From Bacteroidales bacterium (lineage in GTDB: Bacteria > Bacteroidota > Bacteroidia > Bacteroidales > UBA932): 64,000 nt of DNA. Positions 42,684-52,643 of this stretch are shown here, one piece after another (the first letter of the stretch is position 1; every line of letters starts with the position of its first letter). The translations under genes were made by a program, and so were the position numbers. A model generated the notes under the pieces. The model was not told where the DNA came from. It did no database searches and saw nothing but the letters and a program-made list of their open reading frames with translations. The stretch is from positions 484,178 through 548,177 of the forward strand of contig JALCKZ010000001.1 of NCBI GenBank assembly GCA_022647615.1, written 5' to 3'.

Positions 42684-43586
42684 ATGAAAATTCCACCGCT
42701 GATTTATAATGCAATTGGGAGGTTTGTACTGTTTGTGGTTTTGGAAACAGCGGGTGTCCTCATGATTCTGAACAACAGTATTGTGCAGAGATACAGGATA
42801 TTTGAAGCGGTGCGCACTTTTCAGAGTTTCTTTTGGGAGAGGAATACCGCAATTAAAGATTATACCAGATTAAAGGAAATTAATGCCTCTCTTACAAGGC
42901 AAAATGCATGGCTGCTTAAGCAGAACATCGTCTATAGAAATTGCATTCAGCAAAGTATTGCGGACGGAACTTTCAGCGTTAAGGTTAAAAAGATTGACAT
43001 GAATGCGGCGTACGGAGCCGACAGCACAACCTTAAAACTGGACAGCAGCATGGTGATGTATGACTACCAGCTTGCTAAAGTTATTAAGAACAGCATCAAT
43101 TCAGAGCATAACTATCTTATTATAGATAAGGGAGATAAGGACGGCGTAACGGAAGATATGGGAGTCATTACACCCATTGGGGTTGTGGGAATTACAAGGG
43201 CCGTGGGACAAGATTACACTTACGTTCTCTCTTTCCTGAATGACAAACAAACCGTAAGCGCAAAGGTTGGAAGGTCCAATGTATTTGGAACTTTAAAGTG
43301 GGACCGCAAGTCTCTTTACTATGCGCAGCTGACAGAAATACCTCAGCATATTAAAGTTAGAAGAGGAGATACGGTTTTTACAAGCGGTTATTCAACTTTC
43401 TTCCCGGCCAACATTCCAATTGGAACCGCGGTTTCCTACAGGGTTGTTAACGGCACGCACAAACAGGTGAAAGTTAAGTTGATACAGGATTTCAAAGATT
43501 TGGATTACGTGATAATTGTAAAGCACAGGCACAGACGCCAGATAGATTCTTTGTCACAAGTTAAACCATCTTACAGCAAGAGGTAG
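42684..43586 (+). CDS. mreC: Rod-shape-determining protein MreC
   Basis: 300 residues: one N-terminal membrane helix (FVLFVVLETAGVLMILNN), a coiled coil (about 55-85, RLKEINASLTRQNAWLLKQN) and the periplasmic beta domain (LIIDKGDKDGVTEDMGVITP, VGRSNVFGTLKWD, VRRGDTVFTSGYSTFFPANI). It links MreB with the periplasmic synthases. Length and order are normal. Confidence 0.95.
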   Translation: MKIPPLIYNAIGRFVLFVVLETAGVLMILNNSIVQRYRIFEAVRTFQSFFWERNTAIKDYTRLKEINASLTRQNAWLLKQNIVYRNCIQQSIADGTFSVKVKKIDMNAAYGADSTTLKLDSSMVMYDYQLAKVIKNSINSEHNYLIIDKGDKDGVTEDMGVITPIGVVGITRAVGQDYTYVLSFLNDKQTVSAKVGRSNVFGTLKWDRKSLYYAQLTEIPQHIKVRRGDTVFTSGYSTFFPANIPIGTAVSYRVVNGTHKQVKVKLIQDFKDLDYVIIVKHRHRRQIDSLSQVKPSYSKR

Positions 43587-43591
43587 AAGAG

Positions 43592-44113
43592 ATGAATGAC
43601 ATTTTAAGATATACGGTGATTGGCATTGCGGCGCTGATAATTCAGCTGCTGATATGCGAGTTTGTGAATATTTGGCCGCCGCTGTATATTGCTGTTTTCC
43701 CGCTGTTTATAATGATGCTGCCGGCCGATTTCAAACCAGGATTTCTAATGCTCACAGCATTCATCGCGGGACTTTTGATAGATGCATTATCTGACGGTTT
43801 GCTTGGATTGAATGCAACAAGTCTTACAGCCGTAGCATTTTTTAAGCGTCCTCTTATGAAGAGCATAGCAAGATATGAGGCGGGAGGCGGAGCAGGAGCC
43901 AGAGATGTTAACAGCAAACATCTTGGATTTCAGAAATTCTTTACATTTTTATTGCTTTCATACTCCATCTTTTTCGTTTGCTATGTCATCTTGGACGACC
44001 TTGGCTCAGGTTCAGCTACGTTCTTGATAATAAGACTTTTAATTAATATTATTGCAAATCTGCTGATTGCGATAATACTAGAAAAATTATTTTTCCAAAG
44101 GTTAATGCAGTAA
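43592..44113 (+). CDS. mreD: Rod-shape-determining protein MreD
   Basis: 173 residues, five hydrophobic segments, highly diverged as usual for MreD. LPADFKPGFLMLTAFIAGLL followed by DALSDGLLGLNATSLTAVAF matches the conserved core. Five bases after mreC. Identification rests on position plus this motif. Confidence 0.9.
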   Translation: MNDILRYTVIGIAALIIQLLICEFVNIWPPLYIAVFPLFIMMLPADFKPGFLMLTAFIAGLLIDALSDGLLGLNATSLTAVAFFKRPLMKSIARYEAGGGAGARDVNSKHLGFQKFFTFLLLSYSIFFVCYVILDDLGSGSATFLIIRLLINIIANLLIAIILEKLFFQRLMQ

Positions 44114-44140
44114 CTTTAGGCTCTCAAAAGAGATTGCAAA

Positions 44141-46111
44141 GTGCAGAAAAAAAATATTCTCATAGTTGGCGTTGTTATCGTCGGTCTTATTCTGGTGATA
44201 CGTCTGTTTTTCTTGCAGATTCTTAACAAAGAATACAAGATTAACGCAGAGAATAATGCTTTGCTTTATGAGACCAGATATCCGGCAAGAGGAGTTATTT
44301 ATGACCGTACCGGAAAGACCCTGGTGGGCAACAGAACCACTTATGATATCATGGTGACTCCCATGGATATACAGCCTTTTGACACTTTGGATTTCTGCCA
44401 GACTTTTAAAGTAGATTATAAAATTGTCAGGAAAAAGCTGCGCAACTACAGAATCAACAAAAGAAAAATCGGGTATCAGACTTTTACTTTTATCAAGCAA
44501 GTTTCAGGAGCAGATTACAGTCTATTTGCAGAAAAAGCATATAAATTCCCGGGCTTCTATGCAATAAGCAGAACGGCAAGAAGCTATCCGTTTAATGCCG
44601 GAGCAAATCTTTTTGGATATATATCTGAGGTTGATTCCACATTTCTGTCAAAACACCCGGATTATAAACGTGGTGATTATGTGGGAGTTACAGGGATGGA
44701 AAAATCTTATGAAGATGTGCTGCGCGGCAAAAAGGGATATAACATTTTTGTCCGTGATTCCCGCAACAGAATACGTTCCAGTTTTGACAACGGAAAATAT
44801 GATGTAGAGGCTGTTCCAGGAAAAGATTTGATTTCATCAATTGACGGAGAGCTGCAGGAATATGGAGAACTGCTGATGCAAAATAAAGTTGGAAGTGTAG
44901 TCGCGATAGAACCTTCCACGGGAGAAATTCTTGCAATTGTCTCATCACCAGGTATTACCATTGCACAACTTTCCAACATGCGCAAGCACTACAGAGAAAT
45001 TGCGGATGACCCCTATAAACCAATGTTTAACAGGTCCGCCATGGCGGCATATCCTCCGGGTTCCGTATTTAAAATTGTAAACGGACTGATTGGTTTGCAA
45101 GATGGCGTTATCACTCCTGCCAGCAAATTTCCTTGCAACGGAGGTTATTATTTCCCGGGCGGAAAAATGGGATGTCACCATCATGCAAGTCCGCTGGATT
45201 TTAAACTCGCAGTATGTATGTCATGCAACGCATACTTTGCGCACGTTTACAGAGCAATAATTACAAATCCAAAATATAACCCTATCTCCGTGGCTTTCAA
45301 CCACTGGAGAGATGCCGTAATGAGATTCGGGTTTGGCAAAAAGCTGGGAAGCGATTTCCCTGCCGAGCTGGCCGGGACTCTCCCTACTACAAAAACTTAT
45401 GATAAAATTCACGGCAAGGGCAGATGGAATTCATTTAACATTTTGTCCCTTGCAATTGGACAGGGAGAGATTGGAACCACTCCTTTGCACCTTGCAAATT
45501 TGGCCGCAATTATCGCAAACAGAGGATATTACTATGTTCCCCATTTGGTAAAAAACGCACCGGATTCTCTCCGTGCAAAAGCCTTCTCCGTAAGACATTA
45601 CGTTGGCATTGACACCATGCACTTTGCAACCGCAATAGAAGGAATGCATCTTGCAGCAAACGGAGGCCCCGGCGGTACTGCAAGAATTGCACACATAGAT
45701 GGTATTGATTTGTGCGGAAAAACGGGAACCGCGCAAAACCCTCACGGAAAGGATAATGCCTCCTTCATCTGTTTTGCTCCGCGCAACCATCCAAAAATTG
45801 CAGTTGCAGTTTATATAGAAAACGCAGGATTTGGAGGAACCTGGGCAGCCCCGGTTGCATCTTTGATGGTTGAAAAATATCTTAACAGAACCGTTAAGAG
45901 AAAAGACCTGGAGGAGAAAATTATAAAGACAAATACAAAGCAATTTGTACCGGTAAGGCGCAAGCTAATTCCGGGACAATACATTGTCAAGACTGACAGC
46001 ACCGGTAAAAAATATTACGTAAGGCTTATAAACCAGGCAAATACAAAGAAGCACCCAGCAAATGCAAAAGCGGCTGCAACACAAAAACTGTCGGGAGAAA
46101 AAAATAATTAA
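44141..46111 (+). CDS. mrdA: Penicillin-binding protein 2 (elongation transpeptidase)
   Basis: 656 residues, GTG start at 44141. One N-terminal membrane helix, PBP dimerisation domain (YPARGVIYDRTGKTLVGNRT), and transpeptidase domain with the active serine in YPPGSVFKIVNGL, the SCN motif in CMSCNAYF and the KTG motif in LCGKTGTAQNPHG. It cross-links peptidoglycan during cell elongation and pairs with RodA. The C-terminal tail is Lys/Ala-rich. A CTGTCGGGA word encodes LSG four residues before the end. Confidence 0.97.
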   Translation: MQKKNILIVGVVIVGLILVIRLFFLQILNKEYKINAENNALLYETRYPARGVIYDRTGKTLVGNRTTYDIMVTPMDIQPFDTLDFCQTFKVDYKIVRKKLRNYRINKRKIGYQTFTFIKQVSGADYSLFAEKAYKFPGFYAISRTARSYPFNAGANLFGYISEVDSTFLSKHPDYKRGDYVGVTGMEKSYEDVLRGKKGYNIFVRDSRNRIRSSFDNGKYDVEAVPGKDLISSIDGELQEYGELLMQNKVGSVVAIEPSTGEILAIVSSPGITIAQLSNMRKHYREIADDPYKPMFNRSAMAAYPPGSVFKIVNGLIGLQDGVITPASKFPCNGGYYFPGGKMGCHHHASPLDFKLAVCMSCNAYFAHVYRAIITNPKYNPISVAFNHWRDAVMRFGFGKKLGSDFPAELAGTLPTTKTYDKIHGKGRWNSFNILSLAIGQGEIGTTPLHLANLAAIIANRGYYYVPHLVKNAPDSLRAKAFSVRHYVGIDTMHFATAIEGMHLAANGGPGGTARIAHIDGIDLCGKTGTAQNPHGKDNASFICFAPRNHPKIAVAVYIENAGFGGTWAAPVASLMVEKYLNRTVKRKDLEEKIIKTNTKQFVPVRRKLIPGQYIVKTDSTGKKYYVRLINQANTKKHPANAKAAATQKLSGEKNN

Positions 46112-46114
46112 TTA

Positions 46115-47545
46115 ATGTACAGAGAAACAAAATATAGAAAAATAGATTTTGGCTTGCTGATGTCCTACCTGTTTCTGGTGATTTTTGGCTGGCTGAATAT
46201 TTATTCTGCTGTATATACAGAGGACCATCCGCTTATTTTTGATATTACTCAAAGATACGGGATGCAGTTTATCTGGATGTGCGTCTCTTTTGTCACGGCA
46301 ATATTTATTATCTACATCATCAATCCAAAAATTTATGATGTGCTCTCTCCGTTTTTGTACGGCGCAATGCTGCTGCTGCTGTTTATTGTCATTTTTGCAG
46401 GCAAGGAAGTAAATGGTTCAAAATCATGGTTTTATCTTGGCTCTTTTGCATTCCAGCCCGCGGAATTTTCTAAAATTACAACTGCGCTTTTGCTCTCCTA
46501 CGTGATGAGCAAATACGGGTTCAGATTCTCCAACATCAGGGATGCTTGCAAGGCGGCGCTGATAATGATTGTCCCTATCATCCTGATAATTGCAGAGAAA
46601 GAGACCGGCAGCGCTCTGGTATATCTTGGATTAATCTTTGTCCTTTATAGAGAGGGGCTTAACGGATGGGTGCTTATTTTTCTCTTTGCAATAATAACTC
46701 TGTTTATCATCACGATAGTATCTTCCCCTCTTGTTGCAATCATTTGCTGTTTTGCGGTGGCGGGAATTATAAGAGGGTTGTTAAAACGGAATATACTTGG
46801 AACGTTAATTTCTGTTTTGCCTGTAATTGTGCTGATGGCATTTCTTCCCGCAATAATGAGGATAAAATTTATGCAGTTCCTTACCGTCATCAGGCCGGAA
46901 TACATAGCTCTGATTTTATCCGCCCCTTATCTTGTTATCTGGCTGCAAGATGCAATAATAATTAGGGACAGACCTTCTAAATTTCTTATAATAAGCTTTT
47001 TAGCCGCATCATTATTTGTAATCTCCGTCAACTTTATTTTTACAAATGTCCTGCAACCTCACCAGACCGCAAGAATAGAGAGCTTGCTGGGAGTCAATCA
47101 AGATTTACAGGGAATCGGATACAACGTCCATCAAAGCGAGATTGCAATTGGAAGCGGAGGTTTAATAGGCAAAGGATTTTTGCACGGCACTCAAACCAAA
47201 TACAATTTTGTACCGGAGCAAAGTACGGACTTTATATTTTGCACCGTTGGAGAAGAGTGGGGATTTGTTGGAAGCCTTGTTTTGATAGCAGTCTATATCT
47301 ATCTGATTATTAGAATTTTAATCCTCAGCGATAAGAATCCCGATAACTTTGCGCGGATATACGGGTACTGCGTGGCATCCATATTTTTCATGCATGTCTT
47401 TATAAATCTTGGGATGACGATGGGGATAATGCCGGTAATTGGGATTCCGTTGCCGTTCCTGAGTTATGGTGGGTCTAGTATGCTGAGTTTCACCATTTTG
47501 CTGTTCATCTTCATAAGGCTTGACATGGAGAGACAAAACAGGTAA
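46115..47545 (+). CDS. rodA: Peptidoglycan glycosyltransferase RodA (SEDS family)
   Basis: 476 residues and about ten or more membrane helices. SEDS motifs include GSKSWFYLGSFAFQPAEFSK, KETGSALVYLGLIFVLYREG and VIGIPLPFLSYGGSSMLSFT. About 100 residues longer than enterobacterial RodA because of extra helices around residues 215-300, which is normal in Bacteroidales. It polymerises glycan strands with PBP2. Three bases follow mrdA. Confidence 0.96.
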   Translation: MYRETKYRKIDFGLLMSYLFLVIFGWLNIYSAVYTEDHPLIFDITQRYGMQFIWMCVSFVTAIFIIYIINPKIYDVLSPFLYGAMLLLLFIVIFAGKEVNGSKSWFYLGSFAFQPAEFSKITTALLLSYVMSKYGFRFSNIRDACKAALIMIVPIILIIAEKETGSALVYLGLIFVLYREGLNGWVLIFLFAIITLFIITIVSSPLVAIICCFAVAGIIRGLLKRNILGTLISVLPVIVLMAFLPAIMRIKFMQFLTVIRPEYIALILSAPYLVIWLQDAIIIRDRPSKFLIISFLAASLFVISVNFIFTNVLQPHQTARIESLLGVNQDLQGIGYNVHQSEIAIGSGGLIGKGFLHGTQTKYNFVPEQSTDFIFCTVGEEWGFVGSLVLIAVYIYLIIRILILSDKNPDNFARIYGYCVASIFFMHVFINLGMTMGIMPVIGIPLPFLSYGGSSMLSFTILLFIFIRLDMERQNR

Positions 47546-47563
47546 CAGGAAAATCCAAAACAA

Positions 47564-47684
47564 GATAAAAGAAATCTCACAGTCTGCCGCAGCCGACTCA
47601 GCCGCAGCCGATCCCTTTTGCTTTAGCAAAAATAGGGGAGGCGAGAATGGATAAGGCGAGACAGAGCTGTGAGTTTCTTTTATC
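47564..47684. repeat. Long structured inverted repeat between rodA and fabF
   Basis: Outer arms at 47564-47582 and 47667-47684 (GATAAAAGAAATCTCACAG and CTGTGAGTTTCTTTTATC) pair over 18 bases with one bulge. Inside are a direct repeat of GCCGCAGCCGA, the hairpin TTTTGC-ttta-GCAAAA (47616-47631) and two GGCGAGA words. It lies between convergent genes and could be a two-way terminator. It is much larger than needed and resembles a small palindromic mobile relic. Confidence 0.7.
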
Positions 47685-47696
47685 TCGCTAGTTTAA

Positions 47697-48947
47697 TTAC
47701 ACCTTTTTCAGAACAAGGCAAGAATTATGACCGCCAAAACCAAAGGTGTTATTCATGGCCGCCCTAACCTCTCTCTTCTGAGCCTTGTTCAAAGTCAGAT
47801 TTAATTTAGAATCAATCTCAGGATCAAGATTCTGGCAATTAATTGTTGGAGGAACTATGCCATCATCAATTGCATGAATGCAGGCAAGAGTTTCAACAGC
47901 TCCTGCAGCACCAAGCATGTGCCCTGTCATAGATTTTGTAGAACTAATGTTCAGCCTGTAAACATCCTCTCCAAATACCTCTTTAATTGCCTTAAGCTCA
48001 GCTATATCTCCAAGGTGAGTAGATGTTCCGTGAACATTAATGTAATCTATATCTTTTGTTCCAAGACCGGCACATTTAAGTGCAGTCTCCATTGCTTTTG
48101 TTGCACCAGAACCGTCAGGAAGCGGAGCCGTAATATGATATGCATCTGCAGTCATTCCGGAACCTGCAAGCTCTGCATAAATCTTTGCTCCCCTTGCTTT
48201 TGCGTGCTCGTACTCCTCAAGTACAAGAATTGCAGAACCCTCTCCAAGAACAAATCCGTCTCTGTCCTTATCAAACGGACGGCTTGCTGTCTTAGGGTCA
48301 TCATTTCTTGTAGAAAGAGCCTGCGCGGAATTAAATCCGCCCACGCCGGGGATAGAGATAGCTGCCTCAGCTCCACCTGTAACTATCACGTCAGCCTCTC
48401 CTAATCTTATGATATCAAAGGAGTTGCACATTGCATGAGAAGAAGATGCGCAAGCAGAAACGGTTGCATAATTTGGTCCGCGGAATCCGTACTTAATTGA
48501 TACAAGACCGGATGCCATATCTGCAATCATCTTTGGAATCAGGAACGGGCTGAAACGCGGAACGCGCTGTCCATCTGCAAATTCTATGATTTCCTGAGTC
48601 ATAGACTCTATGCCGCCAACACCGGAACCGATGATTACGCCAATTCTGGTTTTGTCTTCTTTTTCCAAATCCAGCTTGCTATCCTGGATAGCCTCGTCTG
48701 AAGCAACGGTAGCAAACTGACAATATCTGTCCTGTTTCCTTGCCTCTTTGCGGTCCATTCCATACTTAAGCGGGTCAAAATCTTTAACCTCACATGCAAA
48801 CTTTGTCTTAAAAAGGGATACGTCAAACCTTGTAATGGGTCCCGCACCGCTGACACCATTGTCAAGAGCGGTAAAAAACTCTTTTACGTTGTTACCCAAA
48901 GGGTTAATGGTACCTATACCTGTAATGACAACTCTCTTTAACTCCAT
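47697..48947 (-). CDS. fabF: Beta-ketoacyl-ACP synthase II
   Basis: 416 residues. The thiolase-fold condensing enzyme extends acyl-ACP chains with malonyl-ACP. The catalytic Cys is in VSACASSSHAMC, the two His residues are in INVHGTSTHLGD and STKSMTGHMLGAAG, and the C-terminus has the usual NNTFGFGGHNSCLV. It is followed upstream by acpP in the normal acpP-fabF order (144 bases apart). Confidence 0.97.
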   Translation of the reverse strand: MELKRVVITGIGTINPLGNNVKEFFTALDNGVSGAGPITRFDVSLFKTKFACEVKDFDPLKYGMDRKEARKQDRYCQFATVASDEAIQDSKLDLEKEDKTRIGVIIGSGVGGIESMTQEIIEFADGQRVPRFSPFLIPKMIADMASGLVSIKYGFRGPNYATVSACASSSHAMCNSFDIIRLGEADVIVTGGAEAAISIPGVGGFNSAQALSTRNDDPKTASRPFDKDRDGFVLGEGSAILVLEEYEHAKARGAKIYAELAGSGMTADAYHITAPLPDGSGATKAMETALKCAGLGTKDIDYINVHGTSTHLGDIAELKAIKEVFGEDVYRLNISSTKSMTGHMLGAAGAVETLACIHAIDDGIVPPTINCQNLDPEIDSKLNLTLNKAQKREVRAAMNNTFGFGGHNSCLVLKKV

Positions 48948-49037
48948 TTTAATTTCTCCAATGAATTGTTTAAGACTATAATTATAGAGAATCTTTAATT
49001 GAAAAGACTCAAAAAGGATTCAAAAGGAAAGGGATAT

Positions 49038-49046
49038 CTGTCGGGA
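49038..49046 (+). repeat. CTGTCGGGA word between acpP and fabF
   Basis: Intergenic occurrence in the 144-base acpP-fabF gap. Confidence 0.7.
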
Positions 49047-49091
49047 ATATTATAAAACCCCATCAGACACCCCTTTTAAATTGTATTGGGA

Positions 49092-49328
49092 CTATTTTTT
49101 ATTATCCTCAATAAATTTGATAGCGTCTCCTACGGTTGCTATCTTTTCTGCAGCGTCATCAGGAATTGTAATCTCAAATGCTTTCTCAAATTCCATGATA
49201 AGTTCTACTGTATCAAGAGAATCAGCGCCTAGGTCTTTTGTAAAACTTGCCTCCGGTGTAACCTCTGCTGCATCAACACCCAATTTGTCAACGATGATCT
49301 CTTTAACTTTAGAAGTAATGTCTGCCAT
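49092..49328 (-). CDS. acpP: Acyl carrier protein
   Basis: 78 residues from the ATG at 49326-49328; an upstream TTG would add only two residues. The phosphopantetheine serine is in [17 protein letters not shown]. Highly acidic and helical, as expected. It carries growing acyl chains for FabF and supplies PlsX/PlsY-type lipid synthesis. A -7 box (TACCTTTG) is at 49375-49382 on the minus strand. Confidence 0.97.
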   Translation of the reverse strand: MADITSKVKEIIVDKLGVDAAEVTPEASFTKDLGADSLDTVELIMEFEKAFEITIPDDAAEKIATVGDAIKFIEDNKK

Positions 49329-49374
49329 AATCAAATGATTTAGTTAATAATTAAGTTTATTTTTTAGTAGTGCG

Positions 49375-49382
49375 CAAAGGTA
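49375..49382 (-). promoter_or_regulatory. -7 box (TACCTTTG) for acpP-fabF
   Basis: Exact TAnnTTTG match, 46 bases upstream of the acpP ATG. It lies 21 bases from the divergent purN box, so the two promoters overlap back to back. Confidence 0.6.
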
Positions 49383-49403
49383 ATTAAATTTTTCAAAATT
49401 GAG

Positions 49404-49411
49404 TATATTTG
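49404..49411 (+). promoter_or_regulatory. -7 box (TATATTTG) for purN
   Basis: Exact TAnnTTTG match, 63 bases before the chosen purN ATG. It would lie within a longer reading frame that starts at a TTG, which supports the downstream ATG. Confidence 0.55.
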
Positions 49412-49474
49412 TTCCGCTTTCTGTGGGTTTCCCCCTTTGTTAAAGTACCCGCAAGCGGTTTATTTATTAATATT

Positions 49475-50116
49475 ATGATGCACATTGCAATACTTGCGTC
49501 TGGTGGAGGCACCAATGCAGAGAATTTAATAAGGTATTTTAACGGCGTTAATGAGAATGGAGCTCCCGACAGCCCTTCAAATGCCGCCCTACATGCCCCT
49601 GCAGGCCTTGCAAGGGTAGATTTGGTGATTTCAAATAACCCTGCGGCGCCTGTTCTGCTTAGGGCGTCCCGCCTAAAGGTGAAATATTTGATGCTGGACA
49701 AAGAGCAGCTGTGCTCGGAGGAGAACCCCGATGTTATTAAGTATCTAAAGCACAACGGAATCAATTTTATAATCCTTGCCGGCTATCTTCTTCAGGTGCC
49801 AAAGGCCTTAATTAATTTGTATCCGGAGAGGATTGTCAACATTCACCCGGCGCTTTTGCCAAAATTCGGAGGCAAAGGGATGTACGGAGCACATGTGCAT
49901 AAAGCTGTAATTGAATCTCATGAAAAAGAGAGCGGCATTACTGTTCATTTGGTAGATGAGCAGATGGACCATGGTAAAATTTTATTCCAGGCTAAATGCC
50001 AGGTAACTCCGGAAGATACTCCGGAAACTCTTGCTGCAAAGATTCATATTTTGGAACAGGCCAATTTCCCAAAAGCCGTAGAACACTATATTAAAGAGCG
50101 TTTCCCGGAAGACTAA
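49475..50116 (+). CDS. purN: Phosphoribosylglycinamide formyltransferase
   Basis: 213 residues from the ATG at 49475 (MMHIAILASGGGTNAENLIR). The folate-binding and catalytic residues are in GINFIILAGYLLQVP, RIVNIHPALLPKFGGKGMYG and VHLVDEQMDHGKILFQ (Asn, His, Asp). It transfers a formyl group from 10-formyl-THF to GAR in purine synthesis. An insertion after residue 25 (GVNENGAPDSPSNAALHAPA) is longer than usual. The gene end overlaps the convergent mutS2 end by four bases. Confidence 0.95.
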   Translation: MMHIAILASGGGTNAENLIRYFNGVNENGAPDSPSNAALHAPAGLARVDLVISNNPAAPVLLRASRLKVKYLMLDKEQLCSEENPDVIKYLKHNGINFIILAGYLLQVPKALINLYPERIVNIHPALLPKFGGKGMYGAHVHKAVIESHEKESGITVHLVDEQMDHGKILFQAKCQVTPEDTPETLAAKIHILEQANFPKAVEHYIKERFPED

Positions 50117-52635
50117 TCTTTCATTTTAACTATCGTGATACCGGAGCCGCCAAAGCGGACATCCTCATCTGCGCAGCTTTGCACGGATGGCAGGGTCTTC
50201 AGGAATTTGCGGATTTCCTCTTTAAGGACTCCTGTCCCCTTCCCATGCAGAATCCTAACCTGTGACGCTCCAACAAGCTCAGCATCATCTATATAGCGTG
50301 CCACAATATCCAGCGCATCACTCAGCCTCTCCCCGCGCACATCAATTTCCGTCTTAAAGTTGAGCTTCCTCTCATCTATTCCCAATGAATTATGGGTCAA
50401 GGGCTTAGGAACACTCTTGTGCCCCGCCTCAAACTCTTTATTTGAAATGACCTCTACTGTATCTCTCTTAACCTTGCTGATAATATCACCAACTGAAATG
50501 CTCACCCATTTCTCTCCAATCTGCATAACCTCACCTATCAAATCGCTCCCCTTGATTCTAACCTTGCTCCCCGTCTGAAGGGTTAAAACTTTTTTATTCC
50601 CGACAGATTTTCCATTCTCCGCCCCGGTTGCCGCTCCGCCGCCGACGCCCTGATTCACAGCGTGCTGCAAGTTTCGCTCTTTCCTCTCCTCTTGCCTTTT
50701 CTTGCGCGCAATCAGCTGCTCCATCTTAGCCTGAATTTTTCTATCCTGCTTAGAATCTTTTTTCTGCTCCAGAGATTCATTAAACTTTTTCAGATTCTCG
50801 CGCACTTCTTTTGTCTTCTCTTTTTCCGCCTGCGCCTCTCTTATCTCTTTAATTGTAGCCTCTATTTTCTTATTTGCAGAGGCAAGAATTTGCTGCGCCT
50901 CCTCCTTTGCCTGTTCAATAATTTTCTTCTTAGTCTCCTTAATATCAGATAATTCCTGGGCATAGCGCTCAGTGACATCCTCCAAAGTTTTATCCGTATT
51001 TTTAATTCTTGCAAGTTTCTCATCCAGCTTGCGGCGGTTTTTGGAAATCATTCTAAGCTGTCTTTCCAAATCCACAAAATTTTCTCCCGCCTTCTCTTCT
51101 GCCTGATGCACAATATTTTCCGGCAATCCCATCTTGCGTGCCAGCTCAAATGCAAAAGAGTTTCCAGGCACTCCAATCTCCAATTTATATAGCGGCTGAA
51201 TCCTTGCGCTGTCAAATAACATTGCTCCGTTAATAGCTCCAACGCTGTTCTCCGCGTACACCTTCAAATTTGTGTAATGCGTTGTTATCACGCCATATAC
51301 GCCTCTCTTGTCCAGCTCCTCCAATATAGTTTCTGCAATTGCTCCGCCTGCCGCAGGCTCAGTCCCCGCGCCAAATTCATCTATCAAAACCAAGGATTTT
51401 CCATCTGCATTTTTAAGCAGATTTCTCATGTTCATCAAATGAGAGCTATACGTACTAAGGTCATTCTCAATAGATTGCTCATCTCCAATATCAATAAATA
51501 TATTATTGAAAACGGGAAATTCAGAGACCTCGGAACAAGGAACAAGCATGCCCCATTGCAACATATATTGCAGTATCCCGACAGTTTTCAGACATACGGA
51601 TTTTCCTCCCGCATTTGGACCGGAGATTATTAAAATATGCTTTTTTCTATTGATTTCCAGCGTCATAGGCACTATCGGCTTATTCTCTTTTCTTAGCGCC
51701 GCCTCCAGAAGAGGATGCCTTCCGTTGGAAATTCTAAGCATGCCGTCACGGGAAATAATAGGCTTTCCCGCCTGCATAACTCCTGCAACCTCAGCCTTTG
51801 CGCGGATAAAATCCACTTCCCCTATGAACCTTGCCCCTCCTTGTATATCAATCAAATATGGCCTTAAAAAATCCGTGAATTCAGCAAGAATTTTTGCAAT
51901 CTCCCTCTGCTCGGCAAAGTGCAGCTCCCGCACTTTGTTATTCATTTCCACCACTTCCAACGGCTCCACAAAAACGGTCTTTCCGCTGGAAGATTCATCA
52001 AAAACAAGTCCGGGCAATCCGCGCTTGTTAGATGTGCTTACAGGGATAAGTAATTTCCCGTCGCGAACAGAAATAGTAGCATCCTCATCTGCAACGCCTT
52101 CACTCTGAGCCTTTTTAAAAATGCTCTGAACTTTGCGGGATATAGAATTTTGGGTGGAGAGAAGCTCTCTTCTGATTTTTGCCAGCTCTTCTGAGGCATT
52201 GTCTTTTATCTCCCCGTTCTTGTCCAGAATGGCATCTATTCTTCTGCTGACCTCCGGAAAAAATTGAACCGGCGAGGCAAGCTCCTTTAAATGAGGATAT
52301 TGCCCCTCCTTGGTATTCTGCAGAAAAGAGAGAACCTGCCGCAGATTTTCCAAAAACATCTGCAGCTTTCTTAGATTCTCAACGCTTATGCAGCTAAACT
52401 CAGCCTCCAGCGCCTTCAAAAAAGCGGTGCAGTCCGTAAATTCTCCCTGGGGAAATTTTGTCTCAAACATTGCAACAAGACGCATCTCATCTGCAAGGGC
52501 AAGACGCTTCTCTATGGTCTGAGGATTGTTTGACATCTCCTCCGTCTCTGCACGCCTCTGAGCATAAGCCGTTGAGCAGCGCATTTTTATGCTCTGCCGT
52601 ATTTGGTCAAACCCCAGTTTCTGTTCCAGATTCAT
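50113..52635 (-). CDS. mutS2: Endonuclease MutS2
   Basis: 840 residues. MutS core and clamp, ATPase domain with Walker A IISGPNAGGKSVCLKTVG and LVLIDEFGAGTEPAAGGAIA, a long coiled coil (about 520-640), a KOW-like segment (GSKVRIKGSDLIGEVMQIGE) and a C-terminal Smr nuclease domain (IDVRGERLSDALDIV, VRILHGKGTGVLKEEIRKFL). The mismatch-recognition domain of MutS is absent, as expected. Roles proposed for the family are suppression of recombination and ribosome rescue. A -7 box sits 8 bases before the ATG. Confidence 0.96.
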   Translation of the reverse strand: MNLEQKLGFDQIRQSIKMRCSTAYAQRRAETEEMSNNPQTIEKRLALADEMRLVAMFETKFPQGEFTDCTAFLKALEAEFSCISVENLRKLQMFLENLRQVLSFLQNTKEGQYPHLKELASPVQFFPEVSRRIDAILDKNGEIKDNASEELAKIRRELLSTQNSISRKVQSIFKKAQSEGVADEDATISVRDGKLLIPVSTSNKRGLPGLVFDESSSGKTVFVEPLEVVEMNNKVRELHFAEQREIAKILAEFTDFLRPYLIDIQGGARFIGEVDFIRAKAEVAGVMQAGKPIISRDGMLRISNGRHPLLEAALRKENKPIVPMTLEINRKKHILIISGPNAGGKSVCLKTVGILQYMLQWGMLVPCSEVSEFPVFNNIFIDIGDEQSIENDLSTYSSHLMNMRNLLKNADGKSLVLIDEFGAGTEPAAGGAIAETILEELDKRGVYGVITTHYTNLKVYAENSVGAINGAMLFDSARIQPLYKLEIGVPGNSFAFELARKMGLPENIVHQAEEKAGENFVDLERQLRMISKNRRKLDEKLARIKNTDKTLEDVTERYAQELSDIKETKKKIIEQAKEEAQQILASANKKIEATIKEIREAQAEKEKTKEVRENLKKFNESLEQKKDSKQDRKIQAKMEQLIARKKRQEERKERNLQHAVNQGVGGGAATGAENGKSVGNKKVLTLQTGSKVRIKGSDLIGEVMQIGEKWVSISVGDIISKVKRDTVEVISNKEFEAGHKSVPKPLTHNSLGIDERKLNFKTEIDVRGERLSDALDIVARYIDDAELVGASQVRILHGKGTGVLKEEIRKFLKTLPSVQSCADEDVRFGGSGITIVKMKD

Positions 52636-52643
52636 TTCATTTG

